Below are positions 35,501-47,082 of a DNA stretch of 64,000 nt, piece after piece. The stretch comes from Limnomonas spitsbergensis. Taxonomy: Eukaryota > Chlorophyta > Chlorophyceae > Chlamydomonadales. The stretch lies in the NCBI GenBank assembly GCA_037349105.1, contig JAYJMM010000041.1, positions 5,330,501-5,394,500 on the forward strand, read 5' to 3'. The position numbers and the translations under genes are program-made. How positions within the stretch are numbered: position 1 is the stretch's first letter; the number at the start of each line of letters is the position of its first letter. Under the pieces are notes generated by a model. The model saw only the letters and a program-made list of their open reading frames with translations, had not been told where the DNA came from and did not search any database.

Positions 35501-38500
35501 GGTGGAGTCCCTCCCGTCTGCGGGGTGCCGTACATCAGGCCGTACTGCTCCTGCTGATGTTGCGGCTGCACCGCTTGGCTTGCACCGCCTGCCTGCCGCG
35601 CCCACGCCATGGCAGGTGGCTGCTGTAGCTGCGGGCCCTGGTGCTGCATGCGCCTGTCTGCCTGTGTGTGGGCGCTTGCCAGCTGCATGCCTGTTGCCTG
35701 CCTAACGCCACCGCCAAGCCCCACTCCTGGGACGTTGACCTGTTGCGCCGCAGCCATGGCCTGCAGCAGCGCTGTAGAGGGGCTGGGGCAGCCCCTGCTG
35801 TCACCTAGCTGTTGCTGCTGCTGTTGCTGCTGCTGTTGCTGCTGCAGCTGTTGCTGCTGTCGTTGCTGTTGTTGTTGCTGCTGCTGCTGCCCTTGATTCC
35901 AGGAACGTCCCAAGGCTGAAGGGACATGCTGGTCCTGGTGCTGCTGACCTGAGCTCCGCGAGCCTCCCAAGGCTGGATGCAACAGCCCATGCTGTTGCAA
36001 CTGCTGCTGTTGCTGCTGTTGCTGCTGCATGCTTCCTGCCAATGCCTGCCAGCCCACAGCCTGTTGCTGCTGTTGCTGCTGCATGGCCAGGACTGGGTCC
36101 AGCTGTAGCTTTAGCATGCTGCCTGCAAGAGCCTGCCAATCAATAGTAGCTTGCGCCTGGGCTGCGAGGCTCTGCCAATGAACAGAAACCTGCTGCTGCT
36201 GCTGTTGTTGCTGTTGCTGCTGTTTGGAGTTGAGGGCCTGCCAGTCCATCACTTGCTGATGCTCCATTTGTCGCTGCTGTTGCATCATCAAGTCTCCTCC
36301 TTCACCATAGCTCGATAGCCATATGGGCGGCGGGACACCTTGCTGCTGCTGCTGCTGTTGCAGCTGCTGCTGTGAAGAGTAGCGCGGTAAGCCTAAATTG
36401 CCAGGCTGGTCAGAGTGGGACAGGCCCTGCGCTCCTCCCTGGGCACATTGGTGGGCATCCGAGAAGGAGTGACCACAGGGCTCGCTGCACGAGGAGGCCC
36501 CGGTTGAGAATGGCGAGGAGGCGCGTGGAACATCCGCGCAGGTGCCCAGGCTGATCTGCAGTGTCCGGCGCAGGAATGGACGTTCGGGTGGTAAGGGGCT
36601 TGATTCACTGGTCTTAGCCCATGAACCGAGAGGAGGCGCCCAAGCTGGCAGACTAATTAAGATATTTTCGTTGTCGGGAGTATACGGAAGTCCGGAAGTA
36701 CTAAACGCTTTGTTGCAGCAATAACCTGACTACCTTTGGAGGGGGCTGATGGGAGGCCGTTACTGGGCAGATGGGGACCACAATTTGAACAGTCTGACGT
36801 ACTGCAGATGGATAAGGCAGCAGGGCATGATGTGCAAAGGGCCTCCATTGGAGAGGGCCTCCTCCGTCGCAGGTTGGGGCGACCGGTGAGCCATGATTTA
36901 AAGCTTGGCTGGTCTCTACCCTCTGCGCACCTCTACCATCTTGAGCATGAGCCCCAGGGGATGTATCCACCATGATTTTAACGTAGCTGGCTAGTTGCCC
37001 TGTTCATCTGTACACGCTTGCGCATTTTCCCCAGGAGATGTGTAAACCATGAGAACCCCATGCGGCAGAAGCTTGTTCATTAGTGCCGCAACTGCAAAGA
37101 AAGGACAACAAACTGTCCTTTATTTGCAGGAATGACAAAGATACTGCCCTAATTGTATCTCTCTTGAACAGCAGGTACAGCATCAGATATCCACCCTTGC
37201 GCTTTCATTGCGTGTGCCTGGCCCTTACAAAAAGGCTCCAGCACGGATATTTTATGCTTTAAAAATGCACTCGGACACTCATCCACCCACCTGTCTATGC
37301 AGCGGCAAGGGAGCATCCGCTGCGGCGACGGCACCCTCGCTGAGGTTCTGCCGCATCCTCTGCTCCAACACGTACGCCTCATGCGTCATCTGGCTGCTGC
37401 CGTGCGGGAGGTGCCAGCCGCTGAGCAGGTTGCCTGAGTCCCTGTTGTCAGCCGCACTGTCCAGACCCCTGCCCCCCAGTCCATCGTCAAACTCGTGGCC
37501 CACTCCGCCCGCTTCGAAACCTTGATTGCCTTGAAGTGCACCTGAGGAGCTACCCGGGCCGCCGCCGCCGCCGCCGCCTAAACCCATCTGCTGATGCTGC
37601 TGATTGGAGTGCTGCTGCTGATACATGGCGAGCTGCTGCTCATATACAGAGAGCTGCTGCTGCTGCTGCTGCTGGATGGCCATGGCCGCCTGATGCTGGT
37701 GAAGAGCGGAGAGCAGCATTTGCTGTGCCTGAGGGCTGCTGGGCGACAGGTTCGGAGGCTCCATACTCTGCATGTCCCCAGGCAGTTGCTGGCCTTGATG
37801 CAGGGACGAGAAACTTACACGCGGCCCGCGGCCCCTCCGTGCGGAAACGTTACTGGCGGGTATTTCCCCCGGCACATGCTGTATGTGCGGGTAGTTCGCG
37901 AGTGGCCCGCTCCCGCTCCGAGACGAAGCATTGCCAGAGGGCAGAGCCCCTGGCATTTGGGGCATGTGCGAAAAGTTCATGTGCTGCCCGCTTCCATTTC
38001 GAGAGGACACATTCTGCAAGCCATCCGGCGTCATGGGCAGGTGAGTGAAGCCCATGTGCTGTCCGCTGCCCCTACGCGAAAGAGCGTTGCCAGTAGGCAA
38101 ATCCTCCGGCGTTTGCTGCGTGTGCGCAAAGGCCATGTGCTGACTGCTGCTGCTCCGCGAAGGAGCGTTGCCAGCAGGCGACTCCTCTGGCATTTGCTGC
38201 ATGTGCGAGAAGTTCAAGTGCTGCCCGCTCCCACTCCGCGAAGAAGCGTTGCCAGAATGCAGGTCCCCTGATGCTTGGTGCAGGTGAGAAAAGCTCACGT
38301 GCTGTCCGCTCCCGCTGCGCGAAGGAGCGTTCTGCAGGTCACCGGACGTTTGGGGCATGAGCGAGAATCCCATGTGCTGCCCGCTCTCATTTCGTGAGGC
38401 TGCATTTTGCACCTCCCCTGACGTTGGAGGCACGTGGGAGGGGTTCACGAGGTGGCCGCTGGAGTTGTGCGACAAGCCCAACGGCAGGTCGGCCGACAGC

Positions 38501-41500
38501 TGCCGCTGCATTTGGGACAACTTGTACTGACCAGCGGAGTGGTTGTACAAACTCATGGGCAGGTCTGCGGACACCTGATAAGTTTGTAAGGTTTTTCGAG
38601 TTTGTGAGGTTTGTGAAGTTTGTGAGGGTAGTGAAGTTTGTGGAGTTTGTAAGGGTGGTGAAGTTCATGATTGTGAGGTTTGTGAAGCTGCTTTTTCATG
38701 CTCCAGCAGAGCATTACATTTGATGCATGGGACAGGTGCCCGAAAAACAGGACAGCGATCGAAAAAACAGTGAGAACCCTTTGTACAAGCAACCAACACG
38801 CAACCAACCTGGTTTTGCATGGCCAACACCGCCTGCTGCTGCTGTTGCTGCAGAGCTAGGACAGCCTGCTGGTGATGGCGCTGAAGCGTTGTGTGGCCAC
38901 GGATGTCCTGAAGGCCTTGGCCGGGGTCAGGGGCAGAGCCTTGGAGCTGACCAGAGGCGGAAGGGGCAACCTGAAGGTGAGGTATTTGTGTTAGCATGCA
39001 TCAGGGCACCTGTGGGGGGCCACAATGAAGCCAGTGGGACCGGACCTTGACTGATTTCCACTTAGTGGCCCAATCAGCAGGCACAAAGGCTGCACCAGGC
39101 GCCCAGGCCGCCTCAGCCGTATGGAGGGAACGGAAGCATGCTAAATCAAACAAGAAGGAGAAAGAGGGAGGCAAAGGAGGGGAAAGGGAGGGAAAAGGGA
39201 GGGGGGGGAAGGAGGGGGGGGGGGAGTCCGAAATATGCATCTGGCTGGAGATCATAACAACACTGCAATCAGCAGCCGTGGCTCAAGGCAACACTTTTGC
39301 AATGCGTCTTCTCTGCTCCTCTCATTAATGTGGTTTTTGTACCAGGTCACAAATCTGTCACGCCGTATCGCCCATATCCCTTCCGTACATTACCGGTAGC
39401 TACGCGGAACCTCTGCTTTGAAACAAGCAAGCAGTCTTCGGCACAGCCCGCCAACTACATGGCTGAATGTTCGGCAAAAACCTCCTGCGCAGCTCATGCG
39501 AAACGATTTGCCGTTAACCTAATGAGACGAGGCGTCCGGGTCGATCTCAAGGGAGGGGCAGGGCCTGCCCCTGCTTAAACCCTTTTCCCGGAATGATTCT
39601 CGTCAACAACGCACAGGGCAGCAATTCACCTTTTGAGACGAAGATGCCTGGTGGATCTGCAGCAGGTGCAGGGCCTGCTCCAGCTGGCTGCCTATCGCTA
39701 GAGCAGGCGTCTGCACGGGACCGCCACCGACAAAAGCCCAGTCAGGCCCGACGGACATCCGCCTGCCAGCGCCGGCACCGCTCGCGCTGCCTGGCAGGGG
39801 GCGTACAGGCGATATTCCTGCACCCCCAGAAGCAACTCCTCCTCCTGCTACTGCTGCTGGTGCTGCTGCTGGTGCAGCTTTGCCTGTTCCCGAGCCGGAT
39901 TTGGTGCTGCTGCCGCTGCCGCCTCCTGGGGTTCCGGTGTGCAGCAGGTCCAGGTACGAGAGCGCTGACAGGGACAGGTCCGAGAGCAAGGACGGTGCCA
40001 GGTTGGAGAGCGTCGGCAAGGCCGGGTTGATGAGCGAGGGCGGAGCCAGCTTTGAGAATGGGAGTGGGGCACTGCTTTTGTCCCGAAGGACCGAGCCGCG
40101 CTGCTCCGGAGGCCACGAGGCCTGCCGGTGGGTGGCCAGGTCAGGCTCGGGGGGCAGGACAGGGGGGCCTGGGGGCACCTGAGAAACCAGCCTCGCAGTC
40201 ACCTCATGCTCAGCGCTTGTACCTTTAGGAGTGGGCGCAGTGGCAGCAGCAGCGGCAATAGAGATGGCAGCGGTGGCCGGGGCCAGCGGGCGAGAGGCAA
40301 CACCCGCCACGGCTGCGGTGCTGGCAGTAGCAGTAGCAGTGGTCGCGGTAGTGGGGGCGGCAGAGGTGGCTCGGGCGGTTAGAGCGGGCATGCGGGATGC
40401 AGCCCCTGACACAGCTTCTGTTGCAGAGGGCCGGGTCCTAGCAGCAGGCACAGCGGCCGCGGGTGGCTGCGGGTTGGCCGACGTAGCCGTCACGGCAACA
40501 GCGGCAGGCATGGCCGTAGCAGTCGCAGCGGCTGCAGGGGGAGGAACGACCTTGGAGGCTGAAAGGACATTCACAACCTGCGTAGTGAGCCGCATGTGGC
40601 GTGCAGTGTCTTAGGATGGAACATGCAGCGTTGCCCAAGTGGCCATGTGCGTCTGGCATCAAACAATCTTGAGGATCGTGAGGGCGGGTATGGCGCCGTG
40701 CTGTTTTGTGTATGCGTAGGGTGCACCGGAGTGATAGTTGCCATGCTTGTAAACAGCAATTGCGATGTGAAGGTATCGGTAGTAGGCAACCGTGTTTAGC
40801 TCCCTGCGTCAACCACCTCAACAACCCTAACCACCACAAACAGAAACCTAGACACGTCCACCATCGACACTGCCGATACAAGGGCGCTGCTTCCTGCATG
40901 TGCCATGGGCTGGTAAAGATTTGTGGTTGGGGGCGGGCCGCCCGGCTGTCCCCTGAAGGTGGTCGGTGCAGACAAAATAAACAAAGCTTGTCCGGTACCT
41001 GGGGTGGAGCTGCCGCCCCCTTCCGAGCTTCCTGCTGCGAGGCCTGGGCTGGGGGCATGTGGCCAGGGGGCAAATGCCCAGCCCATGCGGACAGCGCATC
41101 GGTCCATCCACGAGGTAGATGGCCTGAGACAAATAAGTGGGAGAGGGAAAGAGTGAGGTGGTGTAAGAGTGAGGCAGGGGTAAGAGTGAGATAGGGGAAA
41201 GAGTGACACAGGATGAGAGAGGGACAGGGTAAGTCTGCGACGGGAGTTAGTGTGAGACTGGGTTCGAGCGGGGCAGGGCTAGAAGAAGACGGGGCCAGAC
41301 ATAGACAGGGACAAATCTTCCCCTGTTGGTCTGGTGCGAACTACGCAAACAACCGGTATGGTGCCCTAGTCAAACAATACATGAGACACGGGGACCTGAG
41401 GGGAAATAGTACACGAGATACGGTGTTCTGATATTCCGCCTTGAAGGGGACAGCGTATATGGCACACAAGTGTTTTCTCTGTTTAAGGCCAGATTGAGGG

Positions 41501-44500
41501 TCAAAGGCTAGGATTTAGGGCCTACCCTTGACACGGTACGGTGCAAAGGGCCTGCTAGCTTGCGCAAGCCTGCTTCACACACCTAGGAGGCTGTCACACG
41601 GTCAACGTTTATCGCCACATGTCCAATGTTACCTTCCCCACCGCCTGGCCAAGGCGGTCAGGTGCACGCTACCGTTAAACACAGCACCGTGAGCCCCACA
41701 CACCTCCCAGGCCGCCACCGTCGTCGTCACTGTCGCTGTCGCTGCTGTCGCCCTCAGCGCCCGCCCTGCCGGTCAGGGCAGCGTTGCCAACCAACACGAA
41801 ACCCGGGCTTCGCAGGGAAGGGTATGGGGGGGGGGGAGGCATTCAGTCGCCAGGACAGTAAAAACAATACGAGTGCAGGTTGGAGCATAGCAGATGGGCC
41901 TCTTCCAATCACCGGAGGGGAACTGTACATCTACCAGTGTAGTGCACTGTGTTCACAGCATGACTCCTGGAAGAGGCACCGCAGGCGCCCAAAACAAATG
42001 AGTCAAATTGACGAGTCGAATGCATGACAGGCTAAAAGGGGGGACATGTGGCATAGAGCAAAGTGTGCAATTTCATTTGCCCCACTAGTTCCCATGTAGC
42101 TCATGGATCGAGGTTTAGGTTGAGGGTCACGGGTTAAGGGCCCTTGCTGTTGCTGTGGGGGCTGAAACCTAAGACCTGTCTAGTTGAGGTTGTAAAGCCT
42201 GTAACTGTGCCCTAAACCCATGCTGCTGTGGGAGATACATAGGTCATGACAGGATAAGGGTTAAGGTCTCAAACCCAGAACCCTTGCTGTGGGGGAGGTA
42301 CCTGGGACGGACGGGGCGCCCCGCTGCTACAGGCACTGGGCCCTGGAGTTTTGAAATGTCCGCTGCGGACGGCGGCTGAAAGGCAGAGGCGGTGGGCTGC
42401 TGCTGAGAGGAGGGGTCCTTGCCGAAGGGCGTAACAGCAGCGGCTGGCTTTTCAATTTCGGCAGGGGCAGCAGGGGGCTCCTCAACAACGGAAAGAATGG
42501 GTGACGGAGCGATCTCCAGGCCCTCCTCCTCCTCATCATCATCATCATCCTCATCATCATCCCCATGATCGGCATCAGCATCTAGCTTGAGGTCGATATC
42601 TGATGTCCCTGCCCCCTCCGCGTCTCCGCTCTCGCCCTCTGGGACGCCTGCGACAGTGACGGGCAGCTGGAACATCCGATCGCGCTGCGCCGCGGCGGCC
42701 AGCAGGCGCGCCTGAGTCGTGTCCAGGGTGGTTCCTGCAGACTACAAGGTCAGGGTGGGGGATGGAAGGTTCAGGGCTGGGACTGGGACTGACGATTGGG
42801 GGTTCAAGGTTCAGGGACGCTTATCCTTGATTATAATTAACCATCAGGGCATGCAGCCAGGAGTTTGAGGAAGATGCGTGTCTCAAGCTGTGTAAGAACA
42901 ATCCTTTAAGGTCTTTGTGATATTACTGAAAGTGTGAACATGCCTGCTTGCATGCCGCTCAAGTATGGACAGGGCGGTATTTCCGACAACGCTCAATCCG
43001 CGCGTTTGCCACCAGGAATTACAACCCCACTCATGCACCTAAAGCAATTCGTAAACTCTCGTAACCCGACAACATTTGTGACATGCATGTGCTTGTGGTG
43101 CATCACCTGCAGCTGGGCCTCAGAGTGCTTCAGAGCGCTCTGCAGCACTGCCAGGAGAACGGACGGGGGGGCAGCGGGGCTCAACGACCCAGGCATGCCG
43201 CCTCCATCCCCCGCTGCAGCCGCAGCAGCTAGTGGGAGGTACCCTGCGTCACCCGGCGTAGCTGGCTCGGCAGGCACCAGGTCAGGCGCAGGCCCCAACT
43301 GCAGCGCCAAGAGCTGGTCTTCTGGCACACCGGCGGCCCGCGCGGCCCCGTGCGTGCAGGACAGCAGTGCCTCGCATTCGGCGCAGAGCCGCAGGTAGGC
43401 CTCCGTCGCGCCAGCATGCGCCTTCTGGGCGGCCAGTAGAGCAACATCTGCACGGTGGCGCAACACCTGTGGAGGTACAAGTATAGTCGCACAAGGAAGC
43501 ATCATCACAAGCGTGGTATTGTCGAGGACCGGTACCGGATACAGTATGATCTGGTCTTTGAATTCACAGATTCCCATGACCTATCAAATAGATTTCAGCA
43601 TCACACAAAGCACCAGGGCCCCTTCCGCGAACCTGCTGACTGACCGGGCCGGCCTCTGTCTCCACCCTCACACATGGCCTCATCACAACGGGCTGGGGAA
43701 AGAGCGGAGGCAACATGGGGGCCAACCGCACATACCCGATGACACCCGTCATTGGCCCCCGTGCGACAACGGCACGAGCCTTAACCCACCTGCTGCTTCA
43801 CTCTCGTCACACGTGGCTTGCGCGCCCCGCGCAGCCGCAGCCCCTCTGGAACAGCCATGGCGGCAGCGGCGGCTCGCCTGCCACCACCTGCCACAGTCGC
43901 AGCCGAGGTGGCGTGTGTGCCCGTCGTGGGCGCGGCCTTTTTGAATTTTGTGACTGACATGGTCACGCGGAGCGAGTTGGTCGCGGCAGCGCCCGCGGGC
44001 CGGTTGGAGGGCGAGGCGCCCGCTGCTGAAGCTGCAGCACGCTTGCCCCGGGGCTCTGCGGCGGCCAAGAGGTCAGACAAAGTCCAGGGTGTGCGGGAGG
44101 CCCGGCGTGAGCCCTTGAGTGCCGGTGCTGGTGCAGGTGCCTGTACAAGTGGCCGTGACGGTGCTGATACTGGTGCATGGTGCTGCTGCAGTTTCTGGGC
44201 ATATGAGGTCGGTGTGGGGGCGGTGAACATGGCAGCAGCAGCTGGCATGGGGGCATGGCCTGGCGTAGAGGGGGCACTTTCTGTCAAAGTGCTCTGGGCC
44301 TGGATCTGTGTGGGTGGGGATGGCACGGCTGCGATGGTCGGGTGTCTGCGTTCAGACGGCTTGGCACGTACGGCGGAGGAAAGCAGCGAAGGAAAGCTGT
44401 CGGGATCGTTCAACGCGGCGCTGCTGCTGACGTAGCTTTGTGCGATCGACCCTGGTTGGGCAGCTGCTGTTGCTGCTGCTGATGGCTCATAATGCCGCCC

Positions 44501-44887
44501 CTTAGTTTGCAGGATCTGCATCTGCATGAACTTGGCTTCCTCTGAATTGATGCCACCGTGCTTCGAGCCGAGGTGCTGCGCTAGGCTGGCATAGGACACG
44601 AAGGCGCACCCGCATGCTTTACACCGGACGCGGCCAGTGCTGGGGTCCACGACGCTCTTGCGAGCTTGTGATAGCAGGGCCCGTGCGCTCGAGGGTCCGG
44701 TTGGGATGCCAGGTTCATCGGAAGCCGGTCGCTGATCAGAGGGGGCGAGCACCTTCTTGATTGCAAAACTGGAATGTGGATCTTGAGCAGCGGCAACTGG
44801 GCGCAGCCCCGCAGAGGAGGGAGCCGCTGCGGAGGAGGTGGATTTCACGAGCGGGCTCAACTCACCCTCCAACCATGCTTTGCGCAT
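29554..44887 (-). CDS. SECISBP2: SECIS-binding protein 2 homologue with zinc fingers and a giant low-complexity N-terminus (2203 aa, 13 exons)
   Basis: SBP2 binds SECIS elements in selenoprotein mRNAs and recruits the selenocysteine elongation factor to recode UGA (family knowledge). Exons (minus strand): 44887-43790, 43466-43107, 42741-42302, 41807-41704, 41123-40999, 40577-39630, 38970-38809, 38574-37291, 36555-35162, 33844-33725, 32849-32753, 30701-30550, 29881-29554. Every junction is in phase; the total is 6612 nt. The C-terminal L7Ae/L30e domain (about residues 2015-2150) shows RRWFVCGLREVLKAVKLQR, VVVAPNIE, GGLDDHLQDIL and GLPVVFALTRKRLGQ, the SBP2 signature. Zinc fingers are C89-C92-H105-H110 and a U1-type one at C1944-C1947-H1960-H1966. 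Between them lie Ala/Pro/Ser-rich, acidic, Gln-rich and repeat segments. The start is a choice: an in-frame stop lies 36 bases upstream of this ATG, but an acceptor-like GATCAG stands between, so a further 5' exon is possible. Confidence 0.88.
30335..30490 (+). repeat. Dispersed repeat family B (CAGCTACA repeat) copy in SBP2 intron
   Basis: GGCTACATGTCAGCTACTAT at one end and GCGGCCTGCTTAAGGTGG at the other match the copy at 12895-13040, with shared inner text CCCCAATCGGGC. Confidence 0.75.
30905..30968 (+). repeat. Partial copy of the SINE body in SBP2 3' region
   Basis: CTTGAGAAACCCCTGCGC and ACAAGAGTGGAAATAATATC match 52478-52530 of the element with tRNA-like boxes; the head is missing here. 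Confidence 0.5.
31125..31310 (-). repeat. Dispersed repeat family B copy, inverted
   Basis: CAGCTGACATGTAGCTGAGTC at the right end is the inverse of the family's CAGCTACA end. Inside are GGACCAAACCAGGACCGG and a GCAGCTGCGGGGC segment. Confidence 0.65.
31405..32460. repeat. 1.05-kb minisatellite in SBP2 intron, about 45 units of 22-24 bp
   Basis: The unit is GCAGCAGAGGAGGGGCATAG followed by GGC, with length variants (GGGG or GGGGG) and rare GATC or GTTAC variants. Long open frames on the minus strand (Pro/Leu/Cys-rich) are an artefact of a unit that often lacks stops. On the SBP2 strand it is C/T-rich. Confidence 0.97.
32510..32785 (-). repeat. About six tandem copies of the end and donor of SBP2 exon 32849-32753
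   Basis: On the minus strand the real exon ends in ATGGCCAAGAACGCAATCAAG with donor GTAATCTGC. A 36-37-bp unit holding this text (plus strand TTGCGTCCTTGGCCATGGCA and TGCAGATTACCTT) is repeated downstream of the exon. Each copy keeps the GT donor; the outermost copy near 32525-32545 is the most changed. Confidence 0.92.
33235..33625. repeat. Minisatellite in SBP2 intron
   Basis: About five units of 60-90 bp carry GCCGTTACCTAGCCACAGTA and GACGCAC, separated by poly-G runs and GGCAGAAGGGAAAGATTTG. Confidence 0.88.
33890..34455. repeat. Purine/pyrimidine minisatellite before SBP2 exon 33844-33725
   Basis: Units of 13-15 bp alternate GGGGAGGGGTGAGA and GGGGAGGAATGAGA. On the gene strand this is an extended C/T tract running into the CACCTGCAG acceptor of the next exon. 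Confidence 0.96.
35162..36555 (-). other. Gln-rich SBP2 exon ending in a U1-type zinc finger
   Basis: The exon encodes about 465 residues with many CAG/CAA-coded poly-Gln runs (longest near 35810-35890 and 36195-36225), then a Pro/Gly/Tyr-rich part. It ends in YMCNICSIQCNSSVNLEQH, with ITSRKH completing a C-x2-C-x12-H-x5-H finger. U1/matrin-type fingers of this spacing usually bind RNA, often double-stranded (family knowledge). It splices in phase straight to the exon before the SBP2 domain. Confidence 0.85.
37291..38574 (-). other. Tandem peptide repeats and poly-Gln within SBP2 exon 8
   Basis: About twelve imperfect repeats of 26-30 residues share the core SSRSGSGQHMNFSHMPQ, linked by PGDLPSGNA-like text; on the plus strand they lie mainly at 37800-38500. 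Downstream are QQ-rich runs, a Gly run and a Met/Gln-rich segment. The repeats have diverged at synonymous and non-synonymous sites, so they are not a recent expansion. A disordered scaffold is the likely structure; function is unknown. Confidence 0.8.
38699..38815 (+). repeat. Dispersed repeat family A, partial copy in SBP2 intron
   Basis: TTTGATGCATGGGACAGGTG followed by CCCGAAAAACAGGACAGCGA matches 58360-58430 closely and 1277-1300 less closely. Confidence 0.75.
39020..39122 (-). repeat. Dispersed repeat family B, partial inverted copy in SBP2 intron
   Basis: GCACCAGGCGCCCAGGCCGC and GGACCGGACCTTGACTG are the inverse of the family core GGCGCCTGGTGC and GGTCAAGGTTTGGTCC. Confidence 0.6.
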
Positions 44888-45774
44888 GAAGTGGGGCTGA
44901 TCGGACCAAATCAGCGCAGGTCAAAGTGGTGCGCAGCGTTCATTTACAGGTCCGCGAAAGAGGGGCGTATTGCGGAGATGCACTCAAACGCAGTCGATGT
45001 CAAGCCTGAGATGACTAATCAGCGATGGATCGCGAAAATAGACAATGAATGGCCTTGAAAGCGACAGGTACGTTATCTGCTAATTATCCTCGTCTGTAAG
45101 AGGTCGTGCAGCGGAAGTAAAAATACATTGCAATCGTGCATGATATACACATATTCACATTGCCTGGTGGTGAGTCGATATGAGATGGGGGCTTTCCCAG
45201 AAACCCGATGCATATCAAGGAGCTGTCTCCATTCCTACATGCAGTGAGACTAACCTTTCGGTCTCTAGATATCGGCGTTCCATTTTGTTTGATGGCCTCT
45301 GATAGAACCACGTGCCGGCACCCGACGCGTCCCTGCCATGGACACCGCCCAACTAGTATCCCTGCGAGCGGGAGGCGAGATTACGGTGCAGCAAATGATT
45401 GTGATAGCAGCAAATTTTAGCGCGACAGAAAGGAACGCATAGGTGAGTAAGAGGATGGGCCCATCCGAATCAGAGCAGGCCGTTATTAAGGCAATGCGCA
45501 TGGCAGCTGAAAGGTATGTTGTCCACTGTGCACGGCTGATGAGCACAGCAGCCAAGACATTGCATTGAAGCCATACCATAGACAGATTCCAATAGCACAG
45601 GTGCAGGCTTGATGTGCACGAAATGCACCAGCAACATCATGCAGTGCTAAGCAACGTGCACCATCATGGCATGCATCCGTGTCGTCAAAACCTGTCATGT
45701 GGCACACCGGTATGCTGTCACAGACTCACAGCTGGTCGTGCGAAACCGTCATGAACCCTTGCCGTTGCCTGTTT

Positions 45775-45852
45775 CGGGGGGATATCTGCTACAATTCAGC
45801 TGCAACACGGCCTGCAGCCATTGGGGCTTGTTGCAGCAAGCCTTCATGCTTG
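45775..45852 (+). repeat. Dispersed repeat family B copy
   Basis: TATCTGCTACAATTCAGCTG followed by CAACACGGCCTGCAGCC and GCAGCAAGCCTTCATGCTTG. Confidence 0.7.
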
Positions 45853-45929
45853 GACCCCAGCACTTTTCCTCAATTTTCTTGTCCTTCCCCTTTGTGTTCG
45901 TTTCCATCTTTCTCCTCTCAACTCTTAAA

Positions 45930-45992
45930 TTAGGCGCCCACGCCGCTGAGCGGCTGAGCCTTTTCGAGCAGGGCCCAGAGGTGTAACGTCAT
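45930..45992 (-). repeat. Dispersed repeat family C copy
   Basis: Inverse of the text ATGACGTTACACCTCTGGGC and CCTGCTCGAAAAGGCTC. The same string in plus orientation stands at 47025-47080 and 63912-63962. Confidence 0.7.
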
Positions 45993-47024
45993 TGGCTTGG
46001 ACCCCAGCCGCAGGCCAGTACAGGTCCGGCCCTGTGGTGGCACCAGTTGGCCTGGTGCGCACTGAATCAGATACTGCCCAGTTCTAGCTAAGAAGCATGC
46101 CTATAGTATCGGTATAGGCCATTGCAGGTTTGGTCAAAAGCGTTACAGTGGTGGATGCTTAGTGGCCTGCCAAGAGCAGGCTTGCAAGCACTTCAACAAT
46201 CCCTGGCAGGCATAAGGCACTGCCCTGATGGCAAGGCCCTAAACTTCGTTAGGCTTGATGAGAGCTTTCTAAATCTGGTCTGAATTACAATCGCCAATGA
46301 GGGATCTCAGAAATCAAATGCATTTCAAGAACCCTTTCATGTTGAGCTTGACTGCACACCATTGAATTTCAACAAATTGTTTTTCTCTCCCTTTTTTCCC
46401 AGCAAGCCCACGCCGCCGCACTAATTTTTTGCAGGGCCCACAGCCCCACATGTTTATGTCGTTACCCCTCTGGGCCATGCCGAAATGATTCATTTCAAAT
46501 GAAAGGGCCTAAAGGTGTAACATCATGACAACATTTGAATCAAGATTGGCACAATCTCAACACTGAACTCTGGATGCCAAGTGACACAAGTTTGCCCCCA
46601 TATTATAAGCTCTAAACTATGGTTCAGGGGCGTGACGTGATATAGGATGTGCACTGTGTACTGTGTACAAGCCGCTTGTTTAAAGCAGGTGAGCGGGGCC
46701 TGTCCTTTCGCCCAGAAGTTACCCCCAGCCGCACAAAATGCGTCCTATCTGAACCGGATCGGAGCTGTCTTACAGTGTCTGGACTGGAGCACCGATTAGC
46801 CCAGAATAGGGAACTGGTTAGCCGGGCCTGGCTACCTTGGAGAGAGCTCACCTGACTGAATCTCCACAGCCCAGCCAGGCTGGGTGGCAAGATATAATTG
46901 TGCAAGGAGATTCAGATGCAAAGAATGCTGCATATCACGTTTGCACGTCAGCTTCAAGGTGGATTTTGGTATGTTGTTTATTTAATCATTTGTGATGTGT
47001 ATTGCAATTTTTGCTACATGTCCA

Positions 47025-47082
47025 TGACGTTACAGCTCTGGCCCCTGCTCAAGAGGCTCGGCTGCGTGGTCGCCTGCTAGTG
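47025..47082 (+). repeat. Dispersed repeat family C copy
   Basis: ATGACGTTACAGCTCTGGCC followed by CCTGCTCAAGAGGCTCGGCT and GCGTGGTCGCCTGC. Confidence 0.7.
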
